Shown: in pieces, positions 46,901 through 59,687 of the stretch
How positions within the stretch are numbered: the stretch's first letter is position 1
Layout: every line of letters starts with the position of its first letter
Assembly: GCA_963070105.1 (NCBI GenBank)
Contig: OY718805.1
Coordinates: 8,900,152-8,964,151 of the forward strand
Length of the DNA: 64,000 nt
Direction of reading: 5' to 3'
From: Litomosoides sigmodontis
Taxonomy: Eukaryota; Nematoda; Chromadorea; Rhabditida; Onchocercidae
Made by a program: the position numbers and the translations under genes
The notes under the pieces: model-generated
Seen by the model: the letters and a program-made list of their open reading frames with translations, nothing else
What the model was told of the DNA's origin: nothing
The model's database searches: none

Positions 46901-49900
46901 AAGGAAACTAACTAATAAATCTCATAGCTATATATAATGTCATCAACCATTGTATTACTCTAAATGTGTGAACTAATCAAACAAAATCAGAATTACTTGC
47001 TTATAAAATAAAACTTACTGTAAATCATGCTCTTCTTCTACCAAACTTGATGCAAAAAATGCACAAGAATGAATTAACTGCGCAAAAACGGCTAAATGTA
47101 TTGAGATAATACTTCCATTTTCGAAAACTAAAAACACTTCTGTAAGTTAGCTTGATAAAAGGTTAGGAAGAGTAGCAGAATTTTGACGTTATCTTATTTT
47201 TAAGGTTAACTTACCACAGGTATCACGTGAATGTGCAAAATATGCCAAACGGCCACAAATGTATGATATCTGCAAAAATATTTTTGATATTTGAAAGCAA
47301 ACATCAGACGTATATTATCATAGTTGATTTCAGTTAAGAAAAACATGCAAGGTAGAGTTAATTTTGAAAACATACAGTGAAAGAGAGACCAATAGCTATC
47401 ACTATCTTCATAGTATCGACATCTGTCTCCATATGAATAAGTTGCATCTGAACTTTATGCAATTCTTCCAAACATTCCCTAACTAATCCATCAATACTTA
47501 GCGCAACATTCATTGTACAGTGTTTTTGCAAACTGTCATAAGAAAGACTGATGCAATGGTTTAGCTTATCTATAAACATTACCATCAACGAACAATAAAT
47601 CCTGGACAATCTTCATCCATATCTTTCACATTTAACAATTATTGCATCAACTTAACATTTTTCAAATACGCTTATTGCTGTGGCTATCGGGAATTTCTTT
47701 GATTAACATCTTGCGTCTTTTCAGAAACAGAGAAACTCTTGAACAGAACTCCCAAACAAGAGCAATGTCATTCACCTGATGTTCTACCCAACTTTCTAAA
47801 TTGTTCGGCATTTCGCAGTATGAGCAGTAGAATAGAAATTTTCGGCCAATCAATGCCAATATACGGTAAAAGCGTAACACCAAGACTAGCCTTCGGAATT
47901 GGCACATTGAGAAGACCTGCTAATGTTGGAACAATATCGACTTGCTCAACCGACGCTACTGAAAGTTGATAGTATGAAGAAATGCTACCTACTTCATTCT
48001 AAATTATATGTCAAGGACATGAAAACTACCAATAAAAGATATAAATCCAAAAGTTATCGCTATCGAACGAAAAAGAAGTTGCTTTCAAAATAAGTTAAAA
48101 CCTTCCTAGGAATATAACATACTATATCTGTGTAATAAGTTTCAAACTGAATATAATATTTAAATGCAAATTACTACCTCCAATTGCAAACGTTGCACAT
48201 ATTTCTTAAAATGATGATATGAGCACTAAAAAAAGACTGGATGACTTTGGCCAACTTCTCAGCATGCTGAAAATCGACAATATCTTGATAAAATTAGTGT
48301 TCAAAAGTTACCATACAGCGTTTCATTGCTAGAACGCCGTTTCTTTCCATCAACATAAACAATCGGTGTATGAGTTTCTAATTCTGAGGAGCCACCATGA
48401 CTTCCACTTCTGGTCATTCCATGATCACCAAATACAACTATGGAGAAATTCGTACCATGCACCTGAATTACACCAATTGATATGTTTGTTTGATTTCATC
48501 GTTTTCTTCCCTCCTAAAAATTTTAGTGTGGAAATCTAACCAATTTCTTAATTAATTATCTCTTAATGAATTAAGAGATACAGTAGAATGAGGCATAATA
48601 ATACCTCACTCTACTATATCCTTTAATTCACAATCTGTAACTCACATTTACATCTGAAATGTGAAAATAATTCAAATGTGAAATGTGAAAATGATTGCAA
48701 GATATCCTTTGATCTTTTGGTTTCGACTTTTTTCTTACTCATTTCTTAATTATTCTTATAATTACATCTATTTTCAGAAAAATGATGTAAAATATTTTGC
48801 GATCAGTTAGTTCCTAAGCTAACAGCTACTCAAACTCAAATCTATGAATTTCTAAATGTCGATTTTGTCAATTCTTTTTATTCTATTTTCTAACACATTT
48901 GCATCATACTGTGTGAAGTCTTTCGTAGATTTCTTTGATAATGGAATCCATTTCAATAAGCTTGTTATCCAGCTCGCTGTGTGTGCCACCAAGAGAATGA
49001 CCTAAAACTACAACTTCACATAATTTCTATTTTCACATCCTATTTGTATTGAAAATCCAGCGCTTACATTTTTGCAACCAGTTCAAGTAAATCGTACACG
49101 GTCATTTGACTGTGTCATATTGAAAATATATATGTCTAAGTTTACTTGCGGTTCTTTCTCCAAACTGACCTATATGATCAAGTCCCAAGTAATGGAGAAT
49201 CATCACATCCCACGTTTCGAAAACGCTATTTTCAAGCCGTGAACGCATGCAATGCGTCACAATATCATCAACCTGTGAAGCACTCCAAATAAATTAATTC
49301 AATAGCTTATGCTGGAAACAATTTAAGGGTCTGTGGAATGGCTGAAAGTGCTGTTACGGTCTGAAGAAAAATGTAGTGTTGAGCACCTACATTTCAAACA
49401 CCAGGATGTATGTTTTACGAGATTTCTTTGCTTCATATATCTAAAGCACTTAACAGAAGCATCATTGCAAAAGTGTGCTTAGCTTATATAAACTCTGAGG
49501 AACTCCAGATTTAGAAGACACTTTGGGAAGAATTTTTTTACTATCAAAAGGTTAAAGTTACTTCTTTGAAATCATTGACGTAGAATGATGTGACTCCCAC
49601 TGAATGGTTATCAAAACGATTAGGAAATAAGCGCAGCCATGTTTCGTCACCGCAAAATGTGCATCTGAAAAATTACAATATTCGATATTCAATAATCAGA
49701 AAACACATGAAACTTCTTCTCTCTATTCCTTTTCACTTCCTACGCATTCCTCTTACATCCCTCGATGAAGATCTATAAAGTAACATTGGTTTTTAAAATT
49801 AAACTGTCAACGAAGACTTAAAAAGGCTGATAATTTTAAATTCAAAACGTTTTCTCAAAAAACAACTATTTTTCCCACCTGTAACCTTCACCATTAAATC

Positions 49901-50712
49901 GATCGATAATATTATCATTCGATATGAAAGTTGATGCAAAATTCATCACTATATCAACAAATGAAGGTACCATACCAGTTGTGACTGCCTGAAACAGGAC
50001 AATCAAATGATTTCGCTGACTTAGCTCAATACCAAAGATACAACTGAAATAACTGCCAACCTTAATCCTTGGCATCGTTACGGTAGGCGTTTGTACATGT
50101 GCAATGAAAGCTACAGCTTGACCATCACTTGTTAGTTGGCGCAAAAACTGCATGGTTTTTCGACCATAGAAGAACTGCTCTTGCCAAGCATCGATTAAAA
50201 TTATCACTAATTTTGCTACCGTCTGCTTTGTTAATGTTTCCTTCAATATGCTATCATGAGAACAACCTGAAATAAAATACAAAACAAAGGTGAACATGAT
50301 TTATGCAAAAAAAATTATATAGTGTAATCTGTAAATAAATGAAAAAAACTGATTTTGGTAAATACTAAACTTGATACGAAATGAAAGAAAGCAATAAGCT
50401 AAAACATAAAAATATTGGCTGATAACACACCGATTAGTACAATAGAAGAAAGTTCCGCAAAAGAGTTCCGAAATCATTCCAACTAATATCGTTTATTTAA
50501 TCATTTAGTCTAAGCTATCTCCTTAATTACTAGCTTTAGAGTAATAAATTCAATTTATTACCATTAAGAAAGTTGTTCACATCTTCTTCCTTTTTTTCCG
50601 AATTCGTATATGGATGTATTTGCTTGAAGAAAAATCCGGAAGTGAAGAGGAACACAGCACCAATTTGCAGCAAACACAGGACCAACATCCAAGCATTTCT
50701 TGAGCACAACAT
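43902..50712 (-). CDS. PIGG: GPI ethanolamine phosphate transferase 2 (PIGG/GPI7 family)
   Basis: Adds ethanolamine phosphate to the second mannose of GPI anchors in the ER. Exons in transcript order: 50712-50562, 50266-50061, 49988-49879, 49664-49562, 49272-49170, 49001-48910, 48462-48312, 47958 to about 47776, 47601-47376, 47269-47215, 47127-47019, 46672-46595, 46431-46289, 45907-45832, 45497-45330, 45016-44803, 44285-43902; about 850 aa (human 983). After a signal-anchor come the alkaline-phosphatase-type metal motifs: LVIILIDA (Asp76), PTVTMPRIK with the nucleophilic Thr, GDETW, LDHIGHS and FGDHGM. A multi-membrane C-half follows, ending GNSNNLSTIDI and RYHLFVWSVFAPKFLYE, which favours PIGG over PIGN or PIGO. 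All junctions agree in phase except exon 8 to 9. Exon 12 seems to use a GC donor. Exons 13 and 14 are joined by phase with moderate conservation. Confidence 0.92.
48558..48626. repeat. Overlapping inverted repeats in PIGG intron 6
   Basis: A near-palindrome at 48558-48579 (two 10-bp arms around GA) overlaps a second stem: arm 48571-48593 pairs with 48604-48626 over 23 bp with four mismatches around a 10-base loop. The two hairpins share bases and exclude each other. Confidence 0.8.
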
Positions 50713-51949
50713 TCACCAAATAAATTTCTTTCAAAAATACCAGTTGAAAAGAAATGGCATTCGATCAGTTATCATCCCGGTTTCACTTAATGATCCTTGT
50801 TGTCCGGATTTCCTACGCATCATTCCACGCGCTGCATTGATGTCATCCTCGTTTAACGTCGAAATTTTCACCTTCTTAAAGTATTGCCACTAGTCTAACG
50901 ACCACATACACATCATCATGCTCGATATGCAACTCTCCAGATGATAAGTCTGCTCCTATCACAAGCGCTAGCACAGATAACTATCACTTCGCGACAAATA
51001 AATTGATAAGAAATCTTCGAACACCTAGCAGTTCTCTTGAAGTCTGAAAGTTCCTTGTTATGCGTCTCCCTTTCTAAAACGAGATAACCTGCACACGCCG
51101 ATCGGCTTATTCGTATGTTGTTTTTGTTATATATTTGCATATTCAGGAACAGGTAAGAACTTTTCTGGTTATCCAGACTGAATTTTTAACTTTTAACAGC
51201 TAACACAATATTGTTCATTATCAAGAACAAGACAAATTGCTGAACGATTTTATTTACTTAGCAAAAATTTCATTCCTTTAATGGTAATTTCAATGAAGGT
51301 TCTTGACATTAATTAAAATGCAAACTTATCCAGCGATCAGAAGCTGAAAGTGAAACAGCATATTACCATATTTTTAATATTTAGGAAGACAAAAAAAAAG
51401 CAGAAAAAATTAATATGTTCATCTGAATTGGACTAACAAAACCAAACTCGTTATGCATCAAGAAAAAAAGAATGAAAGAAAGCATAGACACATCATGTTA
51501 TGCAGAGCTGCTTGAAGTAAGACCCTTTAATTTGAATGTCATTAGAAATCTAATTGAAGATTTTAACGAATGATAACCTTTGCGAACTTCACATTCTAAA
51601 AGGAACTTCACGCGTTAGCAATAATACAAGGATTTAATGGCTCTAGAAAATGGGAAAAAAAATTAACCAACAACCTATCAGAAAGCGAACCAACCAATAA
51701 CTTATTAAAGAACAAAGCAACCACCAACCTATTACATTACCTCAGAGACACGTATAACCGTAACAGAGTAGGCATCACCAACTTAACCAAAATTGAATGC
51801 AGCATATAGATATTTCATTACACATTCAAGAAGAGAACAGTTACCAACTGAACATGATGAAGGCAATGAAAATAATCATAGTAAGGAAATATTACTAGCG
51901 AAGAAACAGAAGGATTAAGCACAGAAACTGAAAAGATTATTGCCTTTCT
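50713..51949. other. Intergenic region between galectin and PIGG
   Basis: Lies between the galectin stop and the PIGG start, both on the minus strand, so it should hold the galectin 3' UTR and the PIGG promoter. A frame at 50916-51140 has no family resemblance. Repeated ACCAACxA-type phrases near 51660-51745 are weak. Confidence 0.5.
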
Positions 51950-54607
51950 TCAGTGAATTTGTATGCCAGTAAGTTCAACGTCACCGTGAATTTGCAAACC
52001 TGTGATATCATGTGGATCGGAACGATGTGCAAATGAACAGAATCGCATATCATTTATATAAATCTGAAATGATTAATATATTTTGAATGATAAAGAATTA
52101 ACGAAGCAAATAAATCTGAAAAAGTGTACAGACATACACAAAAGAATATCGTTATTTTATTTGATCCATTAAACCGTTAAATTTAGGCAGCTCATCATTT
52201 CAGCATAAAATCCTATCACTATTATATGAAAAGTTTAATTCCAGTCTTCTCAACTTGAAGTCTTGCACTAAACTCCCAATTTTCGAGTGATGCTACACAA
52301 CCTGAAATCCATATTCTTCATTGATGATTTTCAAGTCAGCTCCGACCCCTTTTTCGAAGGGCATCTTGCCTTCTCTCTCCTCATTACCCCAATCGCCAGC
52401 TTGAAGGGCGTTACGAAGAACTATCTGAAATAGCATAAAAATTGTAAAAAAAAAATAAATGGAAATCAAGCAATAAAGAACAAAGCAAATTTTCAATTAT
52501 TTAGGATCGAAACAAAATACAAAACGCAGTTCACACAAGTTAAATAACAGCCACCAACTTCTACTTCTGCGACTTTGCGATAGTTTTTCCCCTATGAATA
52601 TAAACAATAAATATATTCCAAGCTTCAAATTACAGCATCCTTTATTCAATAAAACAACCACTCATTTCATGGCGAATTATGGAAGCTAATTCATTACATG
52701 AATTTACAGCAACTAATTTTTTTAAATACATAAATTAACAGCAATCACTTTAGATTGAGATGTAAAATCTGGTTTCAAACTCTACGGTTATAATTATTAG
52801 AAAGAAATGAATGATGAAAAGAACCTTTTCATCGAAGCGAGGATTGAAATGTAGCGCAATATCACCATTTCTTTTTAATAAATTAATATTGAAGCGTTTT
52901 GCCTTTTTCTCCGGGCATAAGAATATCAGCAATGTTTTGCCGACACCCAAACCTTGTGAAATACCACTTTCATATGGTATAGGCTGAAATCAACTAGAAA
53001 CTTTCAACCAAAAGCATTGATGTATCCCATTCAATAAAAGCTAATTAAAATAACAAAGCTTTAGGAACAATAAGAACTGCAAAAAAACTGCACGAACATA
53101 ATATTTTCCACCCCAGTGCACTTGATTAAGATATAAATCGCCATCAATCGACAGATGAGATACAGAAGACAATGGTAAACGGTGCTCGAAATCTTTGAAT
53201 TCTTTCTGATCGCAGAAAATCTACAATATTTTCATCGTCATTCATTGCAATTAATTTTTTACTTACAATGATATCAGTTTTTAATAGCATTCTCTAAAAA
53301 CATAAAATTTTTATCCTCCCAAAAAGTTTCGCAAAAAATCATCAACTTCTTTCCCATTAAGTTCGTTCCTCACGACCAACTGAGGAATATCCAATTCAAA
53401 TTTCCACTCCCAAAATATCTCTATGAGATCACAAGTAATACCGGTTATCTTCACCTCATATATTCCACAATTCTTCAAAATAACACTGCGCTGATATGAA
53501 GTGAAAGAGATTCATACCTGATATCCACCATCATGTGCTCGAATTCGAATATCGAAAGGTGCACCTTTTTTGAACGGAAGACTCTTACGTTCCTCTTTTC
53601 CCCACTCTCCGTTTGAAAAACTATTCATCACAATCTGCAACCAGCACACATAATGACTCTCGTTATAGATACTATTATTATTGGCTGTTCGTCATCTAAC
53701 ATTTATTTCAGTTATAATATTATAACTATGAAGTTTAACGAGTCACACAGGATAGCTATTCTATGCTGATGGTTTGATTTACATACGTCTCCTGCTAGGG
53801 TTCGATGATGCCGACCAATATGCTAACAGTATTCAAAAGGTGTATGTTTTAATAATACCGTTCAAGAGCTATGTTTTAAAATCACTTAAATGTTGTATGG
53901 TCTAAACGGCGGAAGCACAGTGTAAACAAGAACTAACTTTGCCCTCATCAAATCTGATTGAGATATGCAGTGGTACATCATTTCCACTAAAATCTGCCGA
54001 TTTGCAGTGCAAATTTACCGTAAATCTGAATAAGTAATAACTGTCATATCAGTGTCTTTTTTTTCAATTAGAAATTCTCATTCCACATATCATCAATGCT
54101 ATTATTTTCGTTTAAAGTAATGAAATTTTCGCTTTTCTTTTTCTTCGAATCTATAGCTATATTCACACGAAAATAAATAAATTCCCATAATGCTTAATCA
54201 AATCATTTTACTTTTTAGTACATGCTACATAGATGATTTCAGTGCTACCATATCATTCTAAGTCAAATTAAGTAAAGTTAATGTGAAACTGAATTTAACA
54301 TTCTACCGTTGACTTTCATCAATTGTTGATCCTTTAATAATCAGTGTTTGCCCAGGTTCAATCTTCTCCTGCAGCTGGCTACGATATGGGATTGGCTGCA
54401 AATGATTCAATTTTAAACGAAAAAATCAATTTCTTCAATAAATATTGCCATTAATTTCCAAAATTTTCTAACGTGATGACTTTCTTGAAATTACATAATT
54501 AACTAACTCATACAAACCGTCATCATTCATCACTACCTCGCTGATCATTTAATTATCATTCAATACAAAAATAAATACACACTAACATATGATTTCTGGT
54601 CAGACAT
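51950..54607 (-). CDS. Tandem-repeat galectin (LEC-1 type, two carbohydrate-recognition domains)
   Basis: Beta-galactoside-binding lectin; galectins lack a signal peptide and leave the cell by a non-classical route. Eight exons in transcript order: 54607-54587, 54395-54307, 54025-53938, 53634-53518, 53220-53098, 52983-52825, 52424-52302, 52063-51950; all phases agree, 277 aa (C. elegans LEC-1 279). The first exon encodes only MSDQKSY, as in LEC-1. Domain 1 has PIPYRSQLQEKIEPGQTL, HISIRFDEGK and SNGEWGKEERK. Domain 2 has PIPYESG, HFNPRFDEK and GDWGNEERE. The HxNxR and WGxExR sugar contacts are complete in domain 2. Domain 1 has HISIR, lacking the Asn, which is common in nematode two-domain galectins. 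An acceptor-like TTTCCAG lies about 30 bp before the start codon. Nematode galectins of this type are often abundant in secreted material, but nothing here shows that directly. Confidence 0.96.
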
Positions 54608-57029
54608 TTCAAACAATCTCGACAACTTGGATAACCTGGAAACAGTTCATTATTATTTCATAACCCGTATTAGTGACACTTTTACGAATAGAATACTCGT
54701 AAGAACACGGTGTAAAAATGACAACTGACGCCAATATCAGTGACATAATCATATTGTTTCTAAGCACTACCAAATAATTACTGGAGCATTACAATTTTGA
54801 TGCAACAGATTGATGATTAATAATGATGAAAAATTGAAAAATGAAAATGTAAAGCGTTATAAAAACGAAGTTTAGTGTAAAAATAAGAGAGAACCAATGA
54901 CAAAAGTTGAAGCAGGAAAACCTTTCAAGAAATCAATACTAACCTTACAACAATGATAACAAATACAATGAAATTTGTTAAATGGAAAAAAGATGAAGAA
55001 ATTTTTTGATGGAAAGTTTAGCAATAAAATTCATAGGTAGGTATGTATGTAAATGTTTTTGAATGCCATATGTATTGTAAATTAAAATGTCTAACTCGTA
55101 TATTACAAAGAGAGAGACGACAAAAAAGCCATTTCACTTTGTCATTTTTGTATGACTAGAAATTCTACCACGGTCTATCTCACCTCGAGGAGTAAATCAA
55201 TCTATCATACTATCAAATGTTTCCTTAAACTTACTTGCATATAGTCTCTACTGTTTTATATTTTACATTTTCTTCACACCTAGATAGATAATTTTTCTAT
55301 ACGTTTTTAACAGAACGAAAAAATGGGCAAAGCGCATTAGTCATCCAAAGACAAAACAATAGAGACTGCCCTTGACGCATCATCATCATCATCATCACTA
55401 TTATCACCATCACTATAGTCATTTATTGTTATCATAATTATCACTACCGTATCATCAAAGTGATCAAATTCATATTAGACATTTTTAAACCTTCTAGAGA
55501 ATGCTAACAAGTGTTACAAAAATATATTTTCAAAGAAGCAATTGGTCAGATCCGACAAGTTAGGTAAGTTTAACGATAACACAGTAAACTATTAATTAAT
55601 ACGATCACTTAGATGATTAATAGTAACAGTAGAAGTATACTGGTGTTGCTGTAAAAATCAATGTGTATGTGCACCATTATGATTGGAAAAGGTGAATATA
55701 TTAAATAATAGGAAACGTTGATCAGTCTACTAATATCACATGAAGATAACACACTACCGTAAATATCGATGTTTAGAAGTATGAAGGAGGATGTTTCCTA
55801 AGGAGGATGTATATATCTAATGCTTCGAACCTTTGTTTGTTGTAAGTAATAAAATAGATGAAATATACTCTTTACAGCTTTCAAATGATTGAACTGAACT
55901 GAACGAAAGTGAACAAAGATTTCTTACAGCTCTCATCTCTTCGCTGTAATAACCCACACTGGCTGTTATTAGTTTCGAATTTAACATGGAAAGTTCCAGT
56001 GATTTCGCTTTATTTTATGGTCAAAGGTAGAAATAAAATGTAAGGTAAAGTTTAATGAACTAAATTAACAACTTGTCAAGAAATTATCATTTTAGCAAGA
56101 AAGATGCAAGAATCAATGAGTTGAGCGAGTGAAAAATTGATTTGCATTTTAGACTGACGCATTCAGAGAACTTCAGCAAACACAACGAATTCTTTTAGTC
56201 AAATTAATTTTTTTGCAATCGAAATGTGTCTCTTCTGATGAATGATGATATGAAGTTGCAATATGCAAATATGTCGCAATTAGTTTAAATCAATACGCTA
56301 CGATAAATGTATCTCTGTGTAAATTACTCCCGAAACTTTTAGTTCAAATTCTGAAAGTACTAAAGATAACTCCACTGTTATACCTATTCACTCCAATTCC
56401 ACAAATGGAAAGAAAAGATCGTGGAGTGATAACTTGATGATAATCAACCATTCACCTTTATCAGTGAAAAAAAGGAGTGAAGCAAAGTGAACAGCTCATG
56501 CGAAAAAGATAAACAAATGCTTATGAAATGCCACCCTGTTGATTGGTTGATTCAAATGTAAGCAAGCATACGAAATACGAATGATTGATTGCACTGTTCG
56601 TAAATAGGTATAACAGGATCTCTACTGCTTTTGAAAGCAGCAAAACACTCAATACATTCGCATTTTCAAAAAAAAGTACAAAATATCACCGGTGTTCTTC
56701 TTTCGAGAATACTCGAACCAATCAATCGATTTCAATCGCATAAACAAAATAACTGAAATTGTTGAAATTCACTTGTATGTTCGATGATTGTGCATGCCTG
56801 CAATGAGATAAACGATTTTGGAATTAACAAAAAAGTTTCGAAGAAATTTATGAGAGTTATGAAAAAAAAAACGCATAATTGCAATATCACAATATCGTCG
56901 CTGCTACAATTTGAACTGAACGACGATTTTTATGATCCAAACTTTGACAACATTTCGCTTCGATGCATACACATTTCATTTCACTCAGCATCTTTCTCAC
57001 ATTTGAACAGTAAGCTCGAGCATTACTTA

Positions 57030-57107
57030 ATGAAAAAAGTTCAACTGTTCACTGTGACATGCATACTTTTCTTCGTGCAAGAGTTTGCTAGTTTGCTAGT
57101 TCGCAAG
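57030..57107 (+). CDS. Possible signal-peptide exon of an unknown secreted protein
   Basis: ATG 57030 opens MKKVQLFTVTCILFFVQEFA followed by SLLVRK, then a GTAATG donor in phase 0. This looks like a secretory leader. The obvious downstream open stretch (about 57194-57396, ending in a Cys-containing tail and TGA) follows a TTTACAG acceptor, but its frame needs a phase-2 donor, so the two do not join. The exon may be chance or belong to a gene whose other exons I could not find. Confidence 0.25.
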
Positions 57108-57717
57108 GTAATGTGAAAAATGCAAAAAGTGAAGAAATGGAAAAAAAAAGGGTGACGAGTTTTTCCTTCACTAAATTTCATTGAGCCTTTACAGCAGAAC
57201 AAAAAGTAATGAGAAGAATGTCCGTCCATTTCCAAGGTCAACAAAACAGTTTCCATACCATCTCATCACATACAACACTTGTATAATTTCCCTATTTCTA
57301 CCAAAATTAACATTACGAAGTTTTAGTAGACCTGAAATTTACATACAACCGATATGTGTGATAGGAAATGCTGAACGACACGCTGAGCATTGCTGAGCCG
57401 TAGAAAACGAAAGAATGTAAAGGGAGAGGGAGAGGGAGAGAGCGAGAAAGAGAGAGATATTTTGCACTTTATAGGAAGAAATTAAATTTGAACTGTTAGA
57501 AAGTGGAAATCAGTTTGGTGAAATTGAATGATGACAAATGCGCCAGATGCGTTGCATGACAATCAACTTATGTAATATGTCACCGTTTGGCTATAATTTC
57601 TTCTTTCTTTTTTTCACCAAGCATTTCCATGCCGCCATGAAATTCTTGCTATGAGTCATCATGAAAGATACAGCGCAAAAATTTTATGCTAAAAATGTGT
57701 ACGAGTGCGCCACTGTG

Positions 57718-57750
<33 letters not shown>
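57718..57750. repeat. GT dinucleotide tract
   Basis: About 15 GT units in intergenic DNA. It gives rise to an artificial Cys/Val-rich frame. Confidence 0.95.
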
Positions 57751-57753
<3 letters not shown>

Positions 57754-59687
57754 TTGTTGTAGAGCATCTTTGTATCTGTCAGGTTTACGTACTTCTATGG
57801 TTAGGGTGTTTTTTTTTTGTTCAACAAATTGGCATACGATAACAACGATTACTCATCACAGTGCTCCTGATGGTTTTTCTTGCTTCGCAAAGGGACCAAC
57901 AATTTTAAGAGATAAAATAATGCTGGCTGCACTGTGCTGCGCCTCGATGGAGCGGTATCGATTCGCGAGTGCTAGCTTACTTTTTACCACCAATCTTCGC
58001 TTCCGAAGCAATAAAAATGAAAATTCTAAACATATGATAGTTCAATTTAATCTACAAATACTCAAAGAGCAAATTCTTTTTAAGGTTTTTTATTTCGACT
58101 AAATGTTTTTAAAATTATTCAACTAATATTTCCATCATTTATGATAGTAATTTGAGTGATAGAAGCATGCAGACTTTGATGAAGATTTGTGAAAAACTTG
58201 AAAAAACAAACAGTGATAGAATTATTTCTTTCTTTTTTTAACAAACAAACAATAGCAGCAAAAAAAAAAGTTTTTAAAAATCATAAATGATGAAATCGAA
58301 TAGAGGAAACATTAATAAGGTAACTCTTTCTCTCTCTCTCTCTCCCTCCCTCTCTCTTTTATTCCACTGTATCACAAGAGAAATGCCGAAAGAATGATTT
58401 ACTACTACAACTAAATTACTATGTATGATTATGGAAACATTAATTAATAAATGTCTAACTATTAAAAATTTTAAATATATTTAGAATTAACTGTGGAAAA
58501 CGATCTTTTTTTAATATTTTTCTCCTAATTATACAATAAATTTGATTAATTATTTGTATGAAAAATTCGATAATTAAAATGCATTTGTGATTAATTAAAA
58601 AATTCCCTTTTAAATTGCAATTATATTTGAGTATTTTAAGTGAGCACAACAGAAGAGAGCATCGTTTTGCAAATATCAATTTCAACACATTAAATCATTC
58701 CAGCTATCCCTTCACTTTCCATTCATCCTTGAGAAATCAATTTATTTTTGCCAACTTCACCCCTACAGACATATCGCCCATTATCTATCTCTCTGTCTAT
58801 CACATTCATTTCATTACGGAACACAACCCTCCAATCTCTTCCTTATGGCCACTTAATTGATCATCCCTCTCCCCTTTCTTCCTCTCTCTCTCTCTCTCTC
58901 TCTCCGTCTTTCCCTCTCTCTTCTCATTCTACGTATGTGTTACTTGTTGACAAATGACAAACAAGAACAGCTAGCCAGCCTTCAGATGAATGTATTATGC
59001 CACAAAATTCTCTCTCCCTCTCTCTCTGTACGCGTGACCTTCACCTGTTGCATGTATGTAATTTGATGACCTCATCTCTCTTCCACGCAATACCATCAAT
59101 ATCGTATACAATCACTATACCACAAGCAGCAGGATAAAAAGAATTTTATTTAATAAAATAATAATTTCAAGTATGATGTTGTTGCATTCTCATTCATTTG
59201 AACGCTCTTCGTCAACATTATCCATCAAATAAACCTTATTTCGACCTTATTTGTAAGATGAATTATCAAAAATAGGTTAAGCAAATATTCAAAAGATAAC
59301 AATACGGTTTGATAATGGCAATCAATAATTGTCGTTGTCGTTTAGATAGAAAAAAGTTGGACTTCAATAAATTAGTAAAATGGAGCGAGCAGCATTTTCA
59401 TGATAATCCTAATGTCATTGTTAAATGACTTGCTGATTGCCTAAGACTAAGCTCTCATCAAGTTTGTTGATAAATTATTTTATGACATCACTAAAGTTAA
59501 CTGGTACGATGTACTGGATAGGTAACATTGAAAGGTTTTAAAATATCACTCAACTTGGCTTAAATTCATTTGCAGCACAAATTGAAAGTACATTAAAATT
59601 CGTAGAATATCGAAGTATTCGTAAAACAAAAAACAAAGAGAGAAATTGTTCTCGCTTCCTCCACACACATCATTTAATATTGATACC

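Larger units (their letters stand above)
54608..59687. other. ~5 kb intergenic region between cyclophilin and galectin
   Basis: AT-rich, with an ATC tract near 55378-55400, a GT tract near 57721-57750 and CT tracts near 58328-58360 and 58884-58905. The only coding hint is a possible signal-peptide exon at 57030-57107, listed separately. The 138-codon frame across the GT tract (57686-58102) is not supported. Confidence 0.5.

Noticed and set aside
57686..58102. 138-codon frame with Cys-Val repeats
   Set aside because: The N-terminal half is a GT repeat; the remainder has no recognisable domain.
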